Positions 27,387 through 35,633 of a stretch of DNA of 64,000 bases are shown here, piece after piece. A model generated the notes under the pieces. It was not told where the DNA came from. It ran no database searches and saw only the letters and a list, made by a program, of their open reading frames with translations. Every line of letters begins with the position of its first letter. The stretch's first letter is position 1. The DNA is from Helicobacter sp. 'house sparrow 1'. Lineage in GTDB: Bacteria; Campylobacterota; Campylobacteria; Campylobacterales; Helicobacteraceae. The stretch lies in contig NZ_FZQY01000004.1 in assembly GCF_900199585.1 (NCBI RefSeq), positions 186,001 through 250,000 on the forward strand, in the 5' to 3' direction. The translations under genes were made by a program, and so were the position numbers.

Positions 27387-29477
27387 ATGAAGAAATATGT
27401 CTTATTTTTTATATTAAATATTTTGAGTGCACAAATTCTTGAGCTTGATACTATTGAGAGACAAGATAGTTTTGAACCTAGGGTTCAATTGCAAAAAGAA
27501 AAAAATACTATTACCCAAGATCAGCTAAATAAGTATAGTGTGACTTCAACCACACAACTTAGCAAGTATTTCTCAAACCTTAGAATTTATGCACAGGGTT
27601 CTGATACTTTCCCAATGGTTTCTTTTAGAGGAGTTTCTAGTCCTGATTATTATTCCTCTGTTCTTGGTGTATATGTGGATGGAATTCCCCAAAGCCCAAA
27701 CTTTTTGATTCAAAATTTATCTGATGTGGAAAATATTGTGTTAGTCAGTGGAGCAGAGGGATTATTTTATGGTGAAAATGCACCTTTAGGATTAATTGAT
27801 ATTCAAACTAGAAGTCCTCTTGGTAAAAATTATGCAGATGCTCATACAACTTTTTCTTTGTTAAGAGAGGATATTAATTTGCAAGTTGGTTGGCAATTGC
27901 TTCAAGATAGGCTTTGGGGAAAAGCAAACTTTAGATTTATTAGGGATAATGGTTTTATCAAAGACCCTAAAACTAACAAAATGCTTAATTATGCCAATTC
28001 TTGGAATGTGGGAGCAAGCTTGTATTATCAAATACTTGATAATTTATTTTTAAGTTCGCACTACAGCTTTTACCATACTTTTAGCAGAAAGGATTTTTTT
28101 CTTACGCAAAAGCAAATACAAAAACTTTCTTTAGAAAATGATGACAAAATCACTTGGGAAGAGTTTGTTTTGGGAGAACAAAATAAAATACTCAACAAAA
28201 CACCATATCTAAATCTTTTTGCACATAATGCAAGTGTAAAGTTAGAATATCTTTTTTCAAATTCAACCCTTAATATCATAAGTGCGTTTTCAAAAAATAA
28301 TACATTGGCAAATAGTTATCCAGGAATCTATGTGCAGAGTGAAAAAAATGATGGGTATTATTATGATACTGCCCAGTTTATTCAAGAACTCAGATTGCAC
28401 ACCAGCCATAAAAATAATTTAGAAAGTTTATTTGGTGCTTATTATAAATTTTTTATACTTGATAATGGTATGGTTCGCGTACCTACTGAAATACCACTTG
28501 GATATAGTGGTAATTGGGATGCAAAAGAGAAAGTCAATACTTTTGCACTTTATGGCAATACCTCATTTCATTGGGGTAATTTTACATTGCACACAGGATT
28601 AAGATACCAATTTTTTCATACATTCATAACATCTTTAAATCCACCTGTTATGGATATCAGTCCATATAGCAATAGTGCAGTTTTTCATGCAATAAATCCA
28701 AGAGTTGCCCTTTATTACCAGCCTTCAAAAAATTCAAAGATATTTATAGAGCTTTCAAACTCTACAAAACCAGGAGGATTTGCAAAATTTCCTTTCGCAG
28801 ATACAGATACAATCCCTTATGGAAGTGAGCAGATCTATAATATGGATTTAGGTGGCACGATTTTTTTATTTGATTCAAAATTGCAGTTAAAATCCTCATT
28901 GTATGCAAATTTGCGGACAAATACACAAAGCTATGTTGGAGTAGGATATTATAAAAGCATTAAGAATATTGGTAATGCCTATGCAATGGGGCTTGACTTG
29001 CAGATTGATTATCATCATGGTTTTTTTATGGGGTTTGCCAATATAAATTTTGGAGTTTCAAAGTTTATGAGAGGTGGTAAAAATCAAGGAGAGATTACAA
29101 TATTGGGTAATAAAGGATTTTATGATCTCTCAGGACTGGTGCCAAAATTTTCTCCACTATTTAGTTTAAATATTGGATCAGATTTTGATTTGTTGGATAA
29201 AAAGATTCATAAATTAACTCTTTCTACACTACTTAATTATAGTAGTTCTTACTATATTGATGATTTTAATAGAGATGAAGATATGAAGCAAAAGGGGTAT
29301 TTTTTACTTGATTGTAGTTTAAATTACTCTTTTGCTAAGTATTATTCTTTGAGTATTTTTGCCCAAAATATTTTTAATACCCGCTATATTACATCCGTGA
29401 TTTGGGATTCTAAAGGGAAGGCATTTACTATTGGAGACCCTTTAAATATAGGGATAAGATTAGGATTTAGTTTTTAA
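27387..29477 (+). CDS. TonB-dependent outer-membrane receptor under TPP control (candidate thiamine uptake)
   Basis: The 696-residue protein has a signal peptide (residues 1-15), a possible TonB box (ELDTIERQ), a plug domain (about 35-145: STTQLSKYFSNLRI, VSFRGVSSP, GVYVDGIPQ, VENIVLVSGAEGLFYG) and a beta-barrel ending in IGIRLGFSF. Such receptors import scarce nutrients across the outer membrane with energy from TonB-ExbBD. The FRG and VDGIP motifs are typical. The TPP riboswitch directly upstream points to thiamine or a thiamine precursor or phosphate as cargo; most relatives carry iron complexes or vitamin B12, so this is inference. The ribosome binding site is AGAGG. No partner inner-membrane transporter gene is adjacent. 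Confidence 0.93.
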   Translation: MKKYVLFFILNILSAQILELDTIERQDSFEPRVQLQKEKNTITQDQLNKYSVTSTTQLSKYFSNLRIYAQGSDTFPMVSFRGVSSPDYYSSVLGVYVDGIPQSPNFLIQNLSDVENIVLVSGAEGLFYGENAPLGLIDIQTRSPLGKNYADAHTTFSLLREDINLQVGWQLLQDRLWGKANFRFIRDNGFIKDPKTNKMLNYANSWNVGASLYYQILDNLFLSSHYSFYHTFSRKDFFLTQKQIQKLSLENDDKITWEEFVLGEQNKILNKTPYLNLFAHNASVKLEYLFSNSTLNIISAFSKNNTLANSYPGIYVQSEKNDGYYYDTAQFIQELRLHTSHKNNLESLFGAYYKFFILDNGMVRVPTEIPLGYSGNWDAKEKVNTFALYGNTSFHWGNFTLHTGLRYQFFHTFITSLNPPVMDISPYSNSAVFHAINPRVALYYQPSKNSKIFIELSNSTKPGGFAKFPFADTDTIPYGSEQIYNMDLGGTIFLFDSKLQLKSSLYANLRTNTQSYVGVGYYKSIKNIGNAYAMGLDLQIDYHHGFFMGFANINFGVSKFMRGGKNQGEITILGNKGFYDLSGLVPKFSPLFSLNIGSDFDLLDKKIHKLTLSTLLNYSSSYYIDDFNRDEDMKQKGYFLLDCSLNYSFAKYYSLSIFAQNIFNTRYITSVIWDSKGKAFTIGDPLNIGIRLGFSF

Positions 29478-29481
29478 TTTA

Positions 29482-29496
29482 TGATAATTATTCTTA
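29482..29496. promoter_or_regulatory. Fur-box-like site upstream of a candidate small RNA
   Basis: TGATAATTATTCTTA matches the 7-1-7 Fur operator TGATAAT-N-ATTATCA in 12 of 14 positions. It sits about 30-45 bases upstream of a candidate -10 box (TAGAAT, 29526-29531). In an AT-rich genome such matches can arise by chance. Confidence 0.35.
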
Positions 29497-29525
29497 TTTT
29501 TATAATTATTTAAGCTAAAGATTGT

Positions 29526-29632
29526 TAGAATATCACCGCTGCAAAAGAGATTTTGTGGTGTCTAAGTAATGAACGTGGTTTTTTACATTGTCTTCCTTAT
29601 GTTGGCCCTCGCTTTTTAGCGGGGGCTTTTTT
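29526..29632 (+). ncRNA. Candidate small RNA with promoter and strong terminator
   Basis: Between two same-strand genes lies a unit with a -10 box TAGAAT (29526-29531), a predicted start near 29538, an internal hairpin (CAAAA-GAGA-TTTTG within CACCGCTG to TGGTG), and a strong terminator. No reading frame with a ribosome binding site fits. I do not recognise the family (not SRP RNA, tmRNA or 6S RNA as I know them). The unit could instead be the 3' end of the receptor transcript. Confidence 0.45.
29605..29632 (+). terminator. Rho-independent terminator
   Basis: GCCCTCGC (29605-29612) pairs with GCGGGGGC (29619-29626) around a six-base loop, with one T-G pair, and is followed by six T. It is the strongest intrinsic terminator I see in the window and the only GC-rich one. 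It ends either the receptor transcript or the candidate small RNA. Confidence 0.93.
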
Positions 29633-29780
29633 GTTTCTGGCTAAAAGCAACTGATATATTTTTCTAACAGACTAGTTTTTCACAACTATTAGCATCTTGT
29701 TGTAATTTTTGTAATATCTTTTCATACTTTTGTAATACTTATATAGTTTGAGTCTAAAATTTTAAAATGAAAAGTTGGTT

Positions 29781-30269
29781 ATGGAAATTACTATTGCAGA
29801 AATACAAGAAAATGATCTATTTGAAATAGAAAAACTCTATTTTGATTCCATTAGACAAAATGCTTCTGGGTTTATACAAAGATTAGATTTGATGCCAGAT
29901 ATTAAGGATGTAGTTTTTTGGAAGAAAAAACAAGGAGATGCTTTTTTTTATTTAAAAAAACATCAAGAAATAGTGGGTATGTGTGGCTTAGTAAAAAAAG
30001 ATGATGGGGTCGTGGAACTATCTAAATTTCATATAAAAAAAGAATATCAAAACCAAGGTTTAGGTAAAAAAATGCTTCTTTTTGTGCAAAAATACGCAAG
30101 CAATAATTTTTTTAATAAGATTGTTTTACATGTGAGTAAAACTCAAAAAGCGGCAATTGCGCTTTATCTTAGTCAAGGTTTTGAGATTATAGAACAAAGG
30201 GATTGTATTGTAGAAATTGAAGATATTAGATATTGTTACCCTACATTTTTTATGCAAAAAAATATATAA
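29781..30269 (+). CDS. GNAT-family N-acetyltransferase
   Basis: A 162-residue protein of the GNAT fold, moving an acetyl group from acetyl-CoA to an unknown amine. Motif A is clear: LSKFHIKKEYQNQGLGKKML, with the Q/RxxGxG/A pyrophosphate loop (QNQGLG), and motif B near HVSKTQKAAIALYLSQGFEI. The start is taken at ATG 29781; a TTG six bases upstream is possible but less likely. The next gene, trmL, starts eight bases after the stop, so they are probably co-transcribed. Substrate cannot be predicted. Confidence 0.85.
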   Translation: MEITIAEIQENDLFEIEKLYFDSIRQNASGFIQRLDLMPDIKDVVFWKKKQGDAFFYLKKHQEIVGMCGLVKKDDGVVELSKFHIKKEYQNQGLGKKMLLFVQKYASNNFFNKIVLHVSKTQKAAIALYLSQGFEIIEQRDCIVEIEDIRYCYPTFFMQKNI

Positions 30270-30277
30270 GGCTCTTG

Positions 30278-30742
30278 ATGATAAATATTGTTTTAGTTGA
30301 ACCTCAAATACCTCAAAATACTGGAAATATTGGAAGATTGTGTGTTGCGGGAAATGCGAGATTGCATTTAATACATCCTTTAGGATTTAATATTGATGAA
30401 AAATCTCTTAAGCGTGCAGGAATGGATTATTGGGAATCTTTAGTTGTTCAAGAATATGAAGATATCTTTTCTTTTTGGAAGCAAAACCATGTGAATGATA
30501 AACATTTTTTCTTAAGCACAAAGGCTGAAAAAGTTTATTATGATGCAGCATTTTGTGATGAATGTTTTTTATATTTTGGTAGAGAAGATGCAGGGATTAA
30601 TCCAGAGATATTGCAAGCATATAAACAACAAGTCTATAAGATTCCAATGTATGGAGATACAAGAAGCATTAATCTTGCAACATCCGTGGGTGCAGTTTTG
30701 TATGAGGCAATTAGACAGAGTATGACCTATAAAAATTTTTAG
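30278..30742 (+). CDS. trmL: tRNA (cytidine/uridine-34-2'-O)-methyltransferase
   Basis: This 154-residue SPOUT methyltransferase adds a 2'-O-methyl group to the wobble base of tRNA-Leu species. It has all three motifs: NTGNIGRLC (motif 1), LYFGREDAGINPE (motif 2) and SINLATSVGAVLYEAIRQ (motif 3, part of the knotted AdoMet site). I start at ATG 30278, just before INIVLVEPQIPQ, where TrmL proteins begin; an in-frame start at 30233 would run far into the upstream gene. The short length is normal for TrmL, which has no extra RNA-binding domain. Its stop overlaps that of the convergent small gene by four bases. Confidence 0.95.
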   Translation: MINIVLVEPQIPQNTGNIGRLCVAGNARLHLIHPLGFNIDEKSLKRAGMDYWESLVVQEYEDIFSFWKQNHVNDKHFFLSTKAEKVYYDAAFCDECFLYFGREDAGINPEILQAYKQQVYKIPMYGDTRSINLATSVGAVLYEAIRQSMTYKNF

Positions 30743-30963
30743 GGTCGAAAATACTTTCTTAATCCTTGATTACTTTGGTTAAATTCTTTTGGTTTTTCTT
30801 TGGGAGGATTTTTACATCCTTGAGGTTGTAGTTTTTCTAGCAAGCTACCCTTGGGATTATGGGTTTTTTCTTTATCTTTAGGATGATTATGCTGTGCCTC
30901 TTGTGTGAGACAAAAAGTAAGGCAACAAAGTAGTAAGACTATCTTTTTTATTAGGAAATCCAT
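30739..30963 (-). CDS. Small exported hypothetical protein
   Basis: A 74-residue protein with an N-terminal signal sequence (IKKIVLLLCCLTFCLT) followed by a hydrophilic, lysine- and proline-rich tail with one cysteine (QPQGCKNPP). No known domain. It overlaps the end of ccdA by 13 bases on the same strand, so it is probably translated from the ccdA transcript and may be a small periplasmic partner; the function is unknown. The signal peptide and the tight coupling argue that it is real. Confidence 0.6.
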   Translation of the reverse strand: MDFLIKKIVLLLCCLTFCLTQEAQHNHPKDKEKTHNPKGSLLEKLQPQGCKNPPKEKPKEFNQSNQGLRKYFRP

Positions 30964-31664
30964 AATATTTTATCCATCCAACCAAATAAAATACAAACAC
31001 CAAGAAAAATAAGCAAGATTCCAGAACAAATTTCAATACTTCTAAAATGTTTTTTAATCTTTGTAAATAAACTAAAAGCTTTTTGTATAAAGAGAGCCAC
31101 AAGTAAAAAGGGAATAGCAAGTCCAATTGCATATACGACAATAAGGAGAATTCCAAAATTTCTTTCTGAACTGCTTAAGATGATAATGCTTGAGAAAATA
31201 GGACCAAGACACGGAGTCCAGCCTAGTGCAAAGCTTATCCCTAAAAGAAATGGGGATAGAATATGATGAAAGATCTTTTTTTTATCCACGCTAAGATTGA
31301 AAGCCTTAGTCTTGTATAATAAAGATAGACGCAAGATCCCTAAGAAATGCAATCCAAATATTATGATAATAACTCCTCCTAATTGTTTGATCCAATATGG
31401 AGCAAAAACATCAATTATTTTTGCAGAAGAGATGCCAAAGAGAATAAAAATAAGACCAAATCCAAGAGTAAAGATTAAAGCTTTATAAAAGAGTGCAAAG
31501 CTTGTTTTTTGCTCTTTAAGATATTGTAGATTTTCCCCGCAAATGTAAGACATATATGCAGGAACAAGTGGCAAAATACAAGGACTTAGAAAAGTTAATA
31601 TGCCAGCTAAGAGTGTAACAAATAGCGGTGCAGTCTGAAAAAAAGCTTCTAAAAATTGTTCCAT
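30951..31664 (-). CDS. ccdA: Cytochrome c biogenesis / thiol-transfer membrane protein CcdA
   Basis: The 237-residue protein has six predicted membrane segments and the DsbD-core signatures: FLSPCILPLVPAYMSY near residue 25 and ALGWTPCLGP near residue 150. The two cysteines carry electrons from cytoplasmic thioredoxin across the membrane to keep periplasmic thiols, including apocytochrome c haem-binding sites, reduced. It should work with the thioredoxin-like lipoprotein at 38266-38871 and CcsBA at 38876-41632. GTGx-type alternative starts are not needed: ATG 31664 fits the family start. Confidence 0.93.
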   Translation of the reverse strand: MEQFLEAFFQTAPLFVTLLAGILTFLSPCILPLVPAYMSYICGENLQYLKEQKTSFALFYKALIFTLGFGLIFILFGISSAKIIDVFAPYWIKQLGGVIIIIFGLHFLGILRLSLLYKTKAFNLSVDKKKIFHHILSPFLLGISFALGWTPCLGPIFSSIIILSSSERNFGILLIVVYAIGLAIPFLLVALFIQKAFSLFTKIKKHFRSIEICSGILLIFLGVCILFGWMDKILWIS

Positions 31665-31787
31665 AAAACCCCTACTTAAGCAGTTTATTACTGTGAATTA
31701 AAGCATAAAAAAACAAATTTTAGTTATAATTGTCTCTACCTCAAGATAGTTTGGAAAATCTTGAGACTTTTTAAGATGGGGGAGTAG

Positions 31788-33218
31788 ATGACAGACAAGA
31801 TTGACAAGAGAGTGTCGAGTTTTGAGAGTTTTGGATTATCAAAAGGTCTGCTGAGAGGAATTAGGGAAGCGGGTTTTCAATCGCCAAGTCCTATACAAGA
31901 ACAGGCTATACCAATAGCGTTAAAGAAGCGAGATATAATTGCACAGGCTCAAACTGGAACTGGTAAGACTGCCGCTTTTGCATTACCAATTATAGAGATG
32001 TTGAAAAATGATAAAAATATTGAGGCATTGGTGATTACTCCAACAAGAGAGCTTGCAATGCAAATTAGCGATGAATTTTACAAGCTTGGTAGGTTTGTAA
32101 AGACTCGAACGGTTTGTGTTTATGGTGGGCAAAGTATTAAAAAACAATGTGAGCTTATTGAAAAAAACCCTCAAATTATGATTGCAACTCCAGGAAGATT
32201 GTTAGATCACTTAAAAAATCAAAGAATTAAAAAGTTTAAACCCCGTTTTGTTGTTTTAGATGAGAGCGATGAGATGCTTGATATGGGATTTTTAGATACG
32301 ATTGAAGAGATCTTTAATTATCTACCAGGACAGATACAAATCTTGCTATTTTCTGCAACAATGCCTATTGCTATTAAAAGATTGGCTGATAAAATTTTAA
32401 GAGATCCTGTTCATATTGCAATCACTCCAGCAAATGTAACAAATGTCGATATCGCACAGCGCTATTATATGATCAATGAGAGTGAAAGAAGTGAGGCTAT
32501 TATTCGGTTGTTGGATACCGAAAATGTATCTAAGGGCATTATTTTTACACGCACCAAAAAAGAGGCAGATGACTTACATTTACTCTTGCAAACAAGAGGG
32601 TATCGATCTCAGGCGTTACATGGAGATATGGATCAAAGAGATAGAAGAAATGCAATAATGGCTTTCAAGAATAAGAGTTGTGATATTTTAGTGGCCACAG
32701 ATGTAGCAAGCAGGGGTCTTGATATTAGTGATGTAAGCCATGTCTTTAATTATCACATCCCTCTTAATGCTGAAATTTATGTGCATCGTATTGGTAGAAC
32801 AGGGAGAGCTGGGAAAAAGGGGGTTGCTATTACTTTAGTGACTCCTCTTGAGTATAGAGAACTAAGAAAGATTCAAAATGATATAGGTAGTGATTTAGAT
32901 CTTTATGAGATACCTCAAGAGAACCTCTCTCCAAGCAAAATCATCCAAGATATTTTAGGAACAAAGATTGATAATAATGCCTTTGAAGTTTATGAAGAGT
33001 TAAAGAATCATTCAGACACTTCACAGATAATTCTAAGACTTATATCAATGCAACTTAAGCAAAAGGCAATAGGTTTAAAAAAGCAAGATTTGCAGGCTTT
33101 GGAAGCAAGGATGGAGACCAAGAGAAGCCATGGAGTTTATAAGAGAAGAGAAAAAAAACGCGTGGCTGATAATATGGTCTCTAGAGAGATTTTAGAAAAA
33201 AGAACAAGGAGGACATAA
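31788..33218 (+). CDS. DEAD-box ATP-dependent RNA helicase
   Basis: A 476-residue helicase that unwinds RNA in mRNA turnover or ribosome assembly; H. pylori has one such enzyme (RhpA), which works with RNase J. Motifs in order: Q motif (FESFGLSKGLLRGI, SPIQEQAIP), Walker A AQTGTGKT, PTRELAMQ, TPGRLLDHL, Walker B DESD at residues 158-161, SATMP, then ATDVASRGLDI and HRIGRTGRAG. The Walker B reads DESD where the family has DEAD; serine for alanine is conservative and the ATPase residues Asp and Glu remain. The C-terminus is basic. The gene ends overlapping the presumed start of ilvE and is followed by the SPFH gene, as in the HP0247-HP0248 neighbourhood. Confidence 0.95.
   Translation: MTDKIDKRVSSFESFGLSKGLLRGIREAGFQSPSPIQEQAIPIALKKRDIIAQAQTGTGKTAAFALPIIEMLKNDKNIEALVITPTRELAMQISDEFYKLGRFVKTRTVCVYGGQSIKKQCELIEKNPQIMIATPGRLLDHLKNQRIKKFKPRFVVLDESDEMLDMGFLDTIEEIFNYLPGQIQILLFSATMPIAIKRLADKILRDPVHIAITPANVTNVDIAQRYYMINESERSEAIIRLLDTENVSKGIIFTRTKKEADDLHLLLQTRGYRSQALHGDMDQRDRRNAIMAFKNKSCDILVATDVASRGLDISDVSHVFNYHIPLNAEIYVHRIGRTGRAGKKGVAITLVTPLEYRELRKIQNDIGSDLDLYEIPQENLSPSKIIQDILGTKIDNNAFEVYEELKNHSDTSQIILRLISMQLKQKAIGLKKQDLQALEARMETKRSHGVYKRREKKRVADNMVSREILEKRTRRT
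33207..33212 (+). promoter_or_regulatory. Ribosome binding site that fixes the ilvE start
   Basis: A perfect AGGAGG within the last codons of the helicase gene. It is five bases before ATA 33218 and more than 80 bases before the first TTG in frame, so it supports initiation at ATA. Confidence 0.75.
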
Positions 33219-34147
33219 TAAAAGAAGCACAATTTATTTGGAAAGATGGAGAGATTATTCCTTGGGCAGAGGCTACCACTCATGTCCTGACACATTCTTT
33301 GCATTATGGAAATGCTGCTTTTGAAGGAGTTAGGGCTTATGTAACACATAAAGGGTTGGCAATTTTTAGATTAAAAGAACATACTAGGCGTTTGCTTAAT
33401 TCTTGCAAGATAACAGCTATTAAGTGTCCTTATTCGCAAGAAGAATTAGAAAGGGCACATATTGATTTGATTAAAGCCAATCAAAAAAGTTTTAAAGGAA
33501 ATGTATATATTCGACCTTTGGTGTATTTGGGCTATGGGGTGATGGGGGTTGATCACAGGAAAGCACCTGTTAATGTTGCAATAGCTGCATGGGAATGGGG
33601 TGCTTATTTGGGAGAAAAATCTTTAGCAGAGGGAATAAGAGTAAAAACGAGTTCTTTTACAAGAAATAGCATTAAGTCTATAATGGGTAAGGCAAAAATA
33701 TCTGCAAACTACCTCAATTCACAAATGGCAAAATATGAGGCACTTGAGTATGGTTTTTCAGAAGCATTACTATTAGATGAAAATGGCTTTGTTGCAGAGG
33801 GTAGTGGAGAGTGTTTTTTTATGGTGCGCGATGGTAAATTGATTACACCACTAAGCGATAATGCATTAGAATCTATTACTCAGGCTACTGTAATAGAGAT
33901 AGCTAGAGACCTAGGAATAGAGGTTCAAAGAAGAAATATTACAAGAGATGAGGTTTATATCTGCGATGAAGCCTTTTTTACAGGAACTGCAGCAGAGATT
34001 ACACCTATCCAATCTTTAGATCTAAGAGAAATTGGAAATGGCAGGAGAGGCGAGATAACTAAACGATTGCAAGATGTTTTTTTTGGTATAGTTACGGGAA
34101 AGAATTTAAGATACTCTCATTATTTAACTTATGTTGATAATTTTTAA
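33218..34147 (+). CDS. ilvE: Branched-chain amino acid aminotransferase with an apparent ATA start
   Basis: IlvE makes or breaks down leucine, isoleucine and valine using PLP. The sequence has the class IV aminotransferase features: THSLHYGNAAFEGVRAY, the PLP lysine in MGKAKISANYLNSQ (residue 160 with this start), EALLLDENGFVAEGSGEC, and FFTGTAAEITPI. Protein homology (QFIWKDGEIIPWAEATTHVLTHSL) continues upstream of the first in-frame TTG (33299), back to ATA at 33218. That ATA lies five bases after a full AGGAGG and gives 309 residues, the same as E. coli IlvE, with the lysine at the matching place. No ATG, GTG or TTG exists upstream in frame before the homology ends. Either AUA is the start, or a G-to-A change or base error hit the ATG. 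Confidence 0.93.
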   Translation: MKEAQFIWKDGEIIPWAEATTHVLTHSLHYGNAAFEGVRAYVTHKGLAIFRLKEHTRRLLNSCKITAIKCPYSQEELERAHIDLIKANQKSFKGNVYIRPLVYLGYGVMGVDHRKAPVNVAIAAWEWGAYLGEKSLAEGIRVKTSSFTRNSIKSIMGKAKISANYLNSQMAKYEALEYGFSEALLLDENGFVAEGSGECFFMVRDGKLITPLSDNALESITQATVIEIARDLGIEVQRRNITRDEVYICDEAFFTGTAAEITPIQSLDLREIGNGRRGEITKRLQDVFFGIVTGKNLRYSHYLTYVDNF

Positions 34148-34158
34148 GGAGTCAGAAG

Positions 34159-35160
34159 ATGCCGATAGATTTTGATTGGTTAGGTGATAAAAAGTCAAAT
34201 AATTTTAGTTTTAAGCTCTTGGTAGCTGTGGCTGTGGTAGTTATTACTTTTGTCTTTTTTAAACCCTTTGTTGTGATTAATTCTGGGGAGGTTGGTATTA
34301 AGGTTACTGCTGGTGAATATGATAAGATTCCTTTGCAACCTGGAATTAGATTTTTTATTCCAATTATTCAAAGAATTATTGTTGTAGATACAAAAGTGCG
34401 TGCAATAAATTTTTCTGGAACAGAAAATATGGGAATTTTGGGAAAAAATCAGGGCATATTTAGAAATGATGCAATTAGTGTAATGGATTCTAGAGGACTT
34501 ACAGTTTCTATTGAGCTTACTGTGCAATACCGATTAAATCCACAGACTGCTTCATTAACTCTGGCTACATATGGCCCTAGTTGGGAGCAAATTATTATTA
34601 ATCCAATTGTAAGAGATGTTGTGCGCAATGTTATTGGACGCTATCCGGCTGAGGACCTTCCTACTAAGCGTAATGAGATTGCAAGTCTTATTAGTGAGGG
34701 CATTAGGGATGATATTGCAAAAAGAGAAAATCAACCAGTGGAGCTAAGCTCTGTTCAGCTTAGAGAAATTGTATTGCCAGTTAAGATAAAAGAGCAAATT
34801 GAAAAAGTGCAAATAGCACGACAAGAAGCTGAGAGAGTAAGATATGAGGTTGAAAGATCTAAGCAAGAAGCAGAAAAAGTTGCAGCACTTGCAAAGGGAG
34901 AGGCAGAAGCAAGTCGTATTAAGGCACAAGGTAGTGCGGATGCGATTTTAATCGAAGCAAAAGCTAGGGCAAATGCAAACAATGCAATTGCAAATAGTTT
35001 GACTGATCGATTATTAAAGCTTAGAGAAATCGAGATTCAGGGTAAATTTAATGAAGCATTGAAAGAAAATAAAGATGCACAGATTTTTTTAATGCCAGGG
35101 GGAGCGGTTCCAAATCTTTGGGTTGATACTAAGAAAAAAGCCTCTAGTATGGATAAATGA
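34159..35160 (+). CDS. SPFH/prohibitin-family membrane protein (HP0248-like)
   Basis: A 333-residue protein with a short cytoplasmic start, one membrane helix at about residues 18-38 (LLVAVAVVVITFVFFKPFVVI), an SPFH/band 7 domain (about 40-225, with VNSGEVGIKVTAG-type start and TVQYRLNP) and a long coiled coil (about 215-290: EKVQIARQEAERVRYEVERSKQEAEKV region). Such proteins form large ring or cage assemblies on the membrane that organise proteases or lipid domains (as HflK/C or prohibitin). The neighbour order helicase-SPFH is conserved in Helicobacter. The exact role is not known. Confidence 0.88.
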   Translation: MPIDFDWLGDKKSNNFSFKLLVAVAVVVITFVFFKPFVVINSGEVGIKVTAGEYDKIPLQPGIRFFIPIIQRIIVVDTKVRAINFSGTENMGILGKNQGIFRNDAISVMDSRGLTVSIELTVQYRLNPQTASLTLATYGPSWEQIIINPIVRDVVRNVIGRYPAEDLPTKRNEIASLISEGIRDDIAKRENQPVELSSVQLREIVLPVKIKEQIEKVQIARQEAERVRYEVERSKQEAEKVAALAKGEAEASRIKAQGSADAILIEAKARANANNAIANSLTDRLLKLREIEIQGKFNEALKENKDAQIFLMPGGAVPNLWVDTKKKASSMDK

Positions 35161-35176
35161 TGATAGAGGAAAAATT

Positions 35177-35201
35177 ACTTTTTTAGTTTGACTAAAAAAG
35201 T
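35177..35201. terminator. 11-bp perfect inverted repeat after the SPFH gene
   Basis: ACTTTTTTAGT (35177-35187) and ACTAAAAAAGT (35191-35201) form a perfect stem with a three-base loop, starting 16 bases after the stop codon. A likely transcript end, though the stem is AT-only in its middle and has no T-run after it. Confidence 0.5.
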
Positions 35202-35222
35202 CTCCATTGTGCTCATTATTAG

Positions 35223-35247
35223 GATAAGCCTCTCTTGAGGTCTTATC
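35223..35247. terminator. Second hairpin after the SPFH gene
   Basis: GATAAGCCTC (35223-35232) pairs with GAGG-T-CTTATC (35237-35247) around a four-base loop, with one bulged T. Two hairpins in a row suggest a real 3' end here. Confidence 0.5.
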
Positions 35248-35633
35248 ACTCAAATCTTTATAAACAAAAAATATTTAAGATTTTTTAAGGTATTAGAGTT
35301 AGTCTGCATTATAGAGTTAGGGTTATTTGTTTGTAGTAAAGCTCTAAAAAAGAAATCAAATATTTTAATTTATATGATGTTTGCCTATAAAAAGATATTG
35401 TAAGCCAAGAGATTTGTGCTATTTTCTTTTTTAAAAACAGGTTGAATTTGCTAAAATCTGAGATATTGGCTGTTTAATATGGATTAGAAGTGTAAAATAG
35501 CATAGGTGGTTGCAAAGTAGCTTGATTAATAATATGATTAATTGGGTGGGTTTTTTTGATATGTATTTCAACTTGATATGTTGCAAGTTAAAAAGAAGGC
35601 TAGATTTTAGTAGAATTAAAGGAAAAAGTAGAG
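35248..35633. other. Non-coding stretch before the DUF2393-like gene
   Basis: No gene or known RNA is seen in these 386 bases. It probably holds the promoter of the next gene; no clear -10/-35 pair could be chosen. Confidence 0.4.

Noticed and set aside
29538-29632. The candidate small RNA as SRP RNA, tmRNA or 6S RNA
   Set aside because: It lacks the SRP apical-loop sequence, the tRNA-like ends of tmRNA and the long bubble-hairpin layout of 6S.
33299-34147. ilvE starting at TTG 33299
   Set aside because: This would remove about 27 conserved N-terminal residues and has no ribosome binding site; the ATA at 33218 fits length and spacing better.
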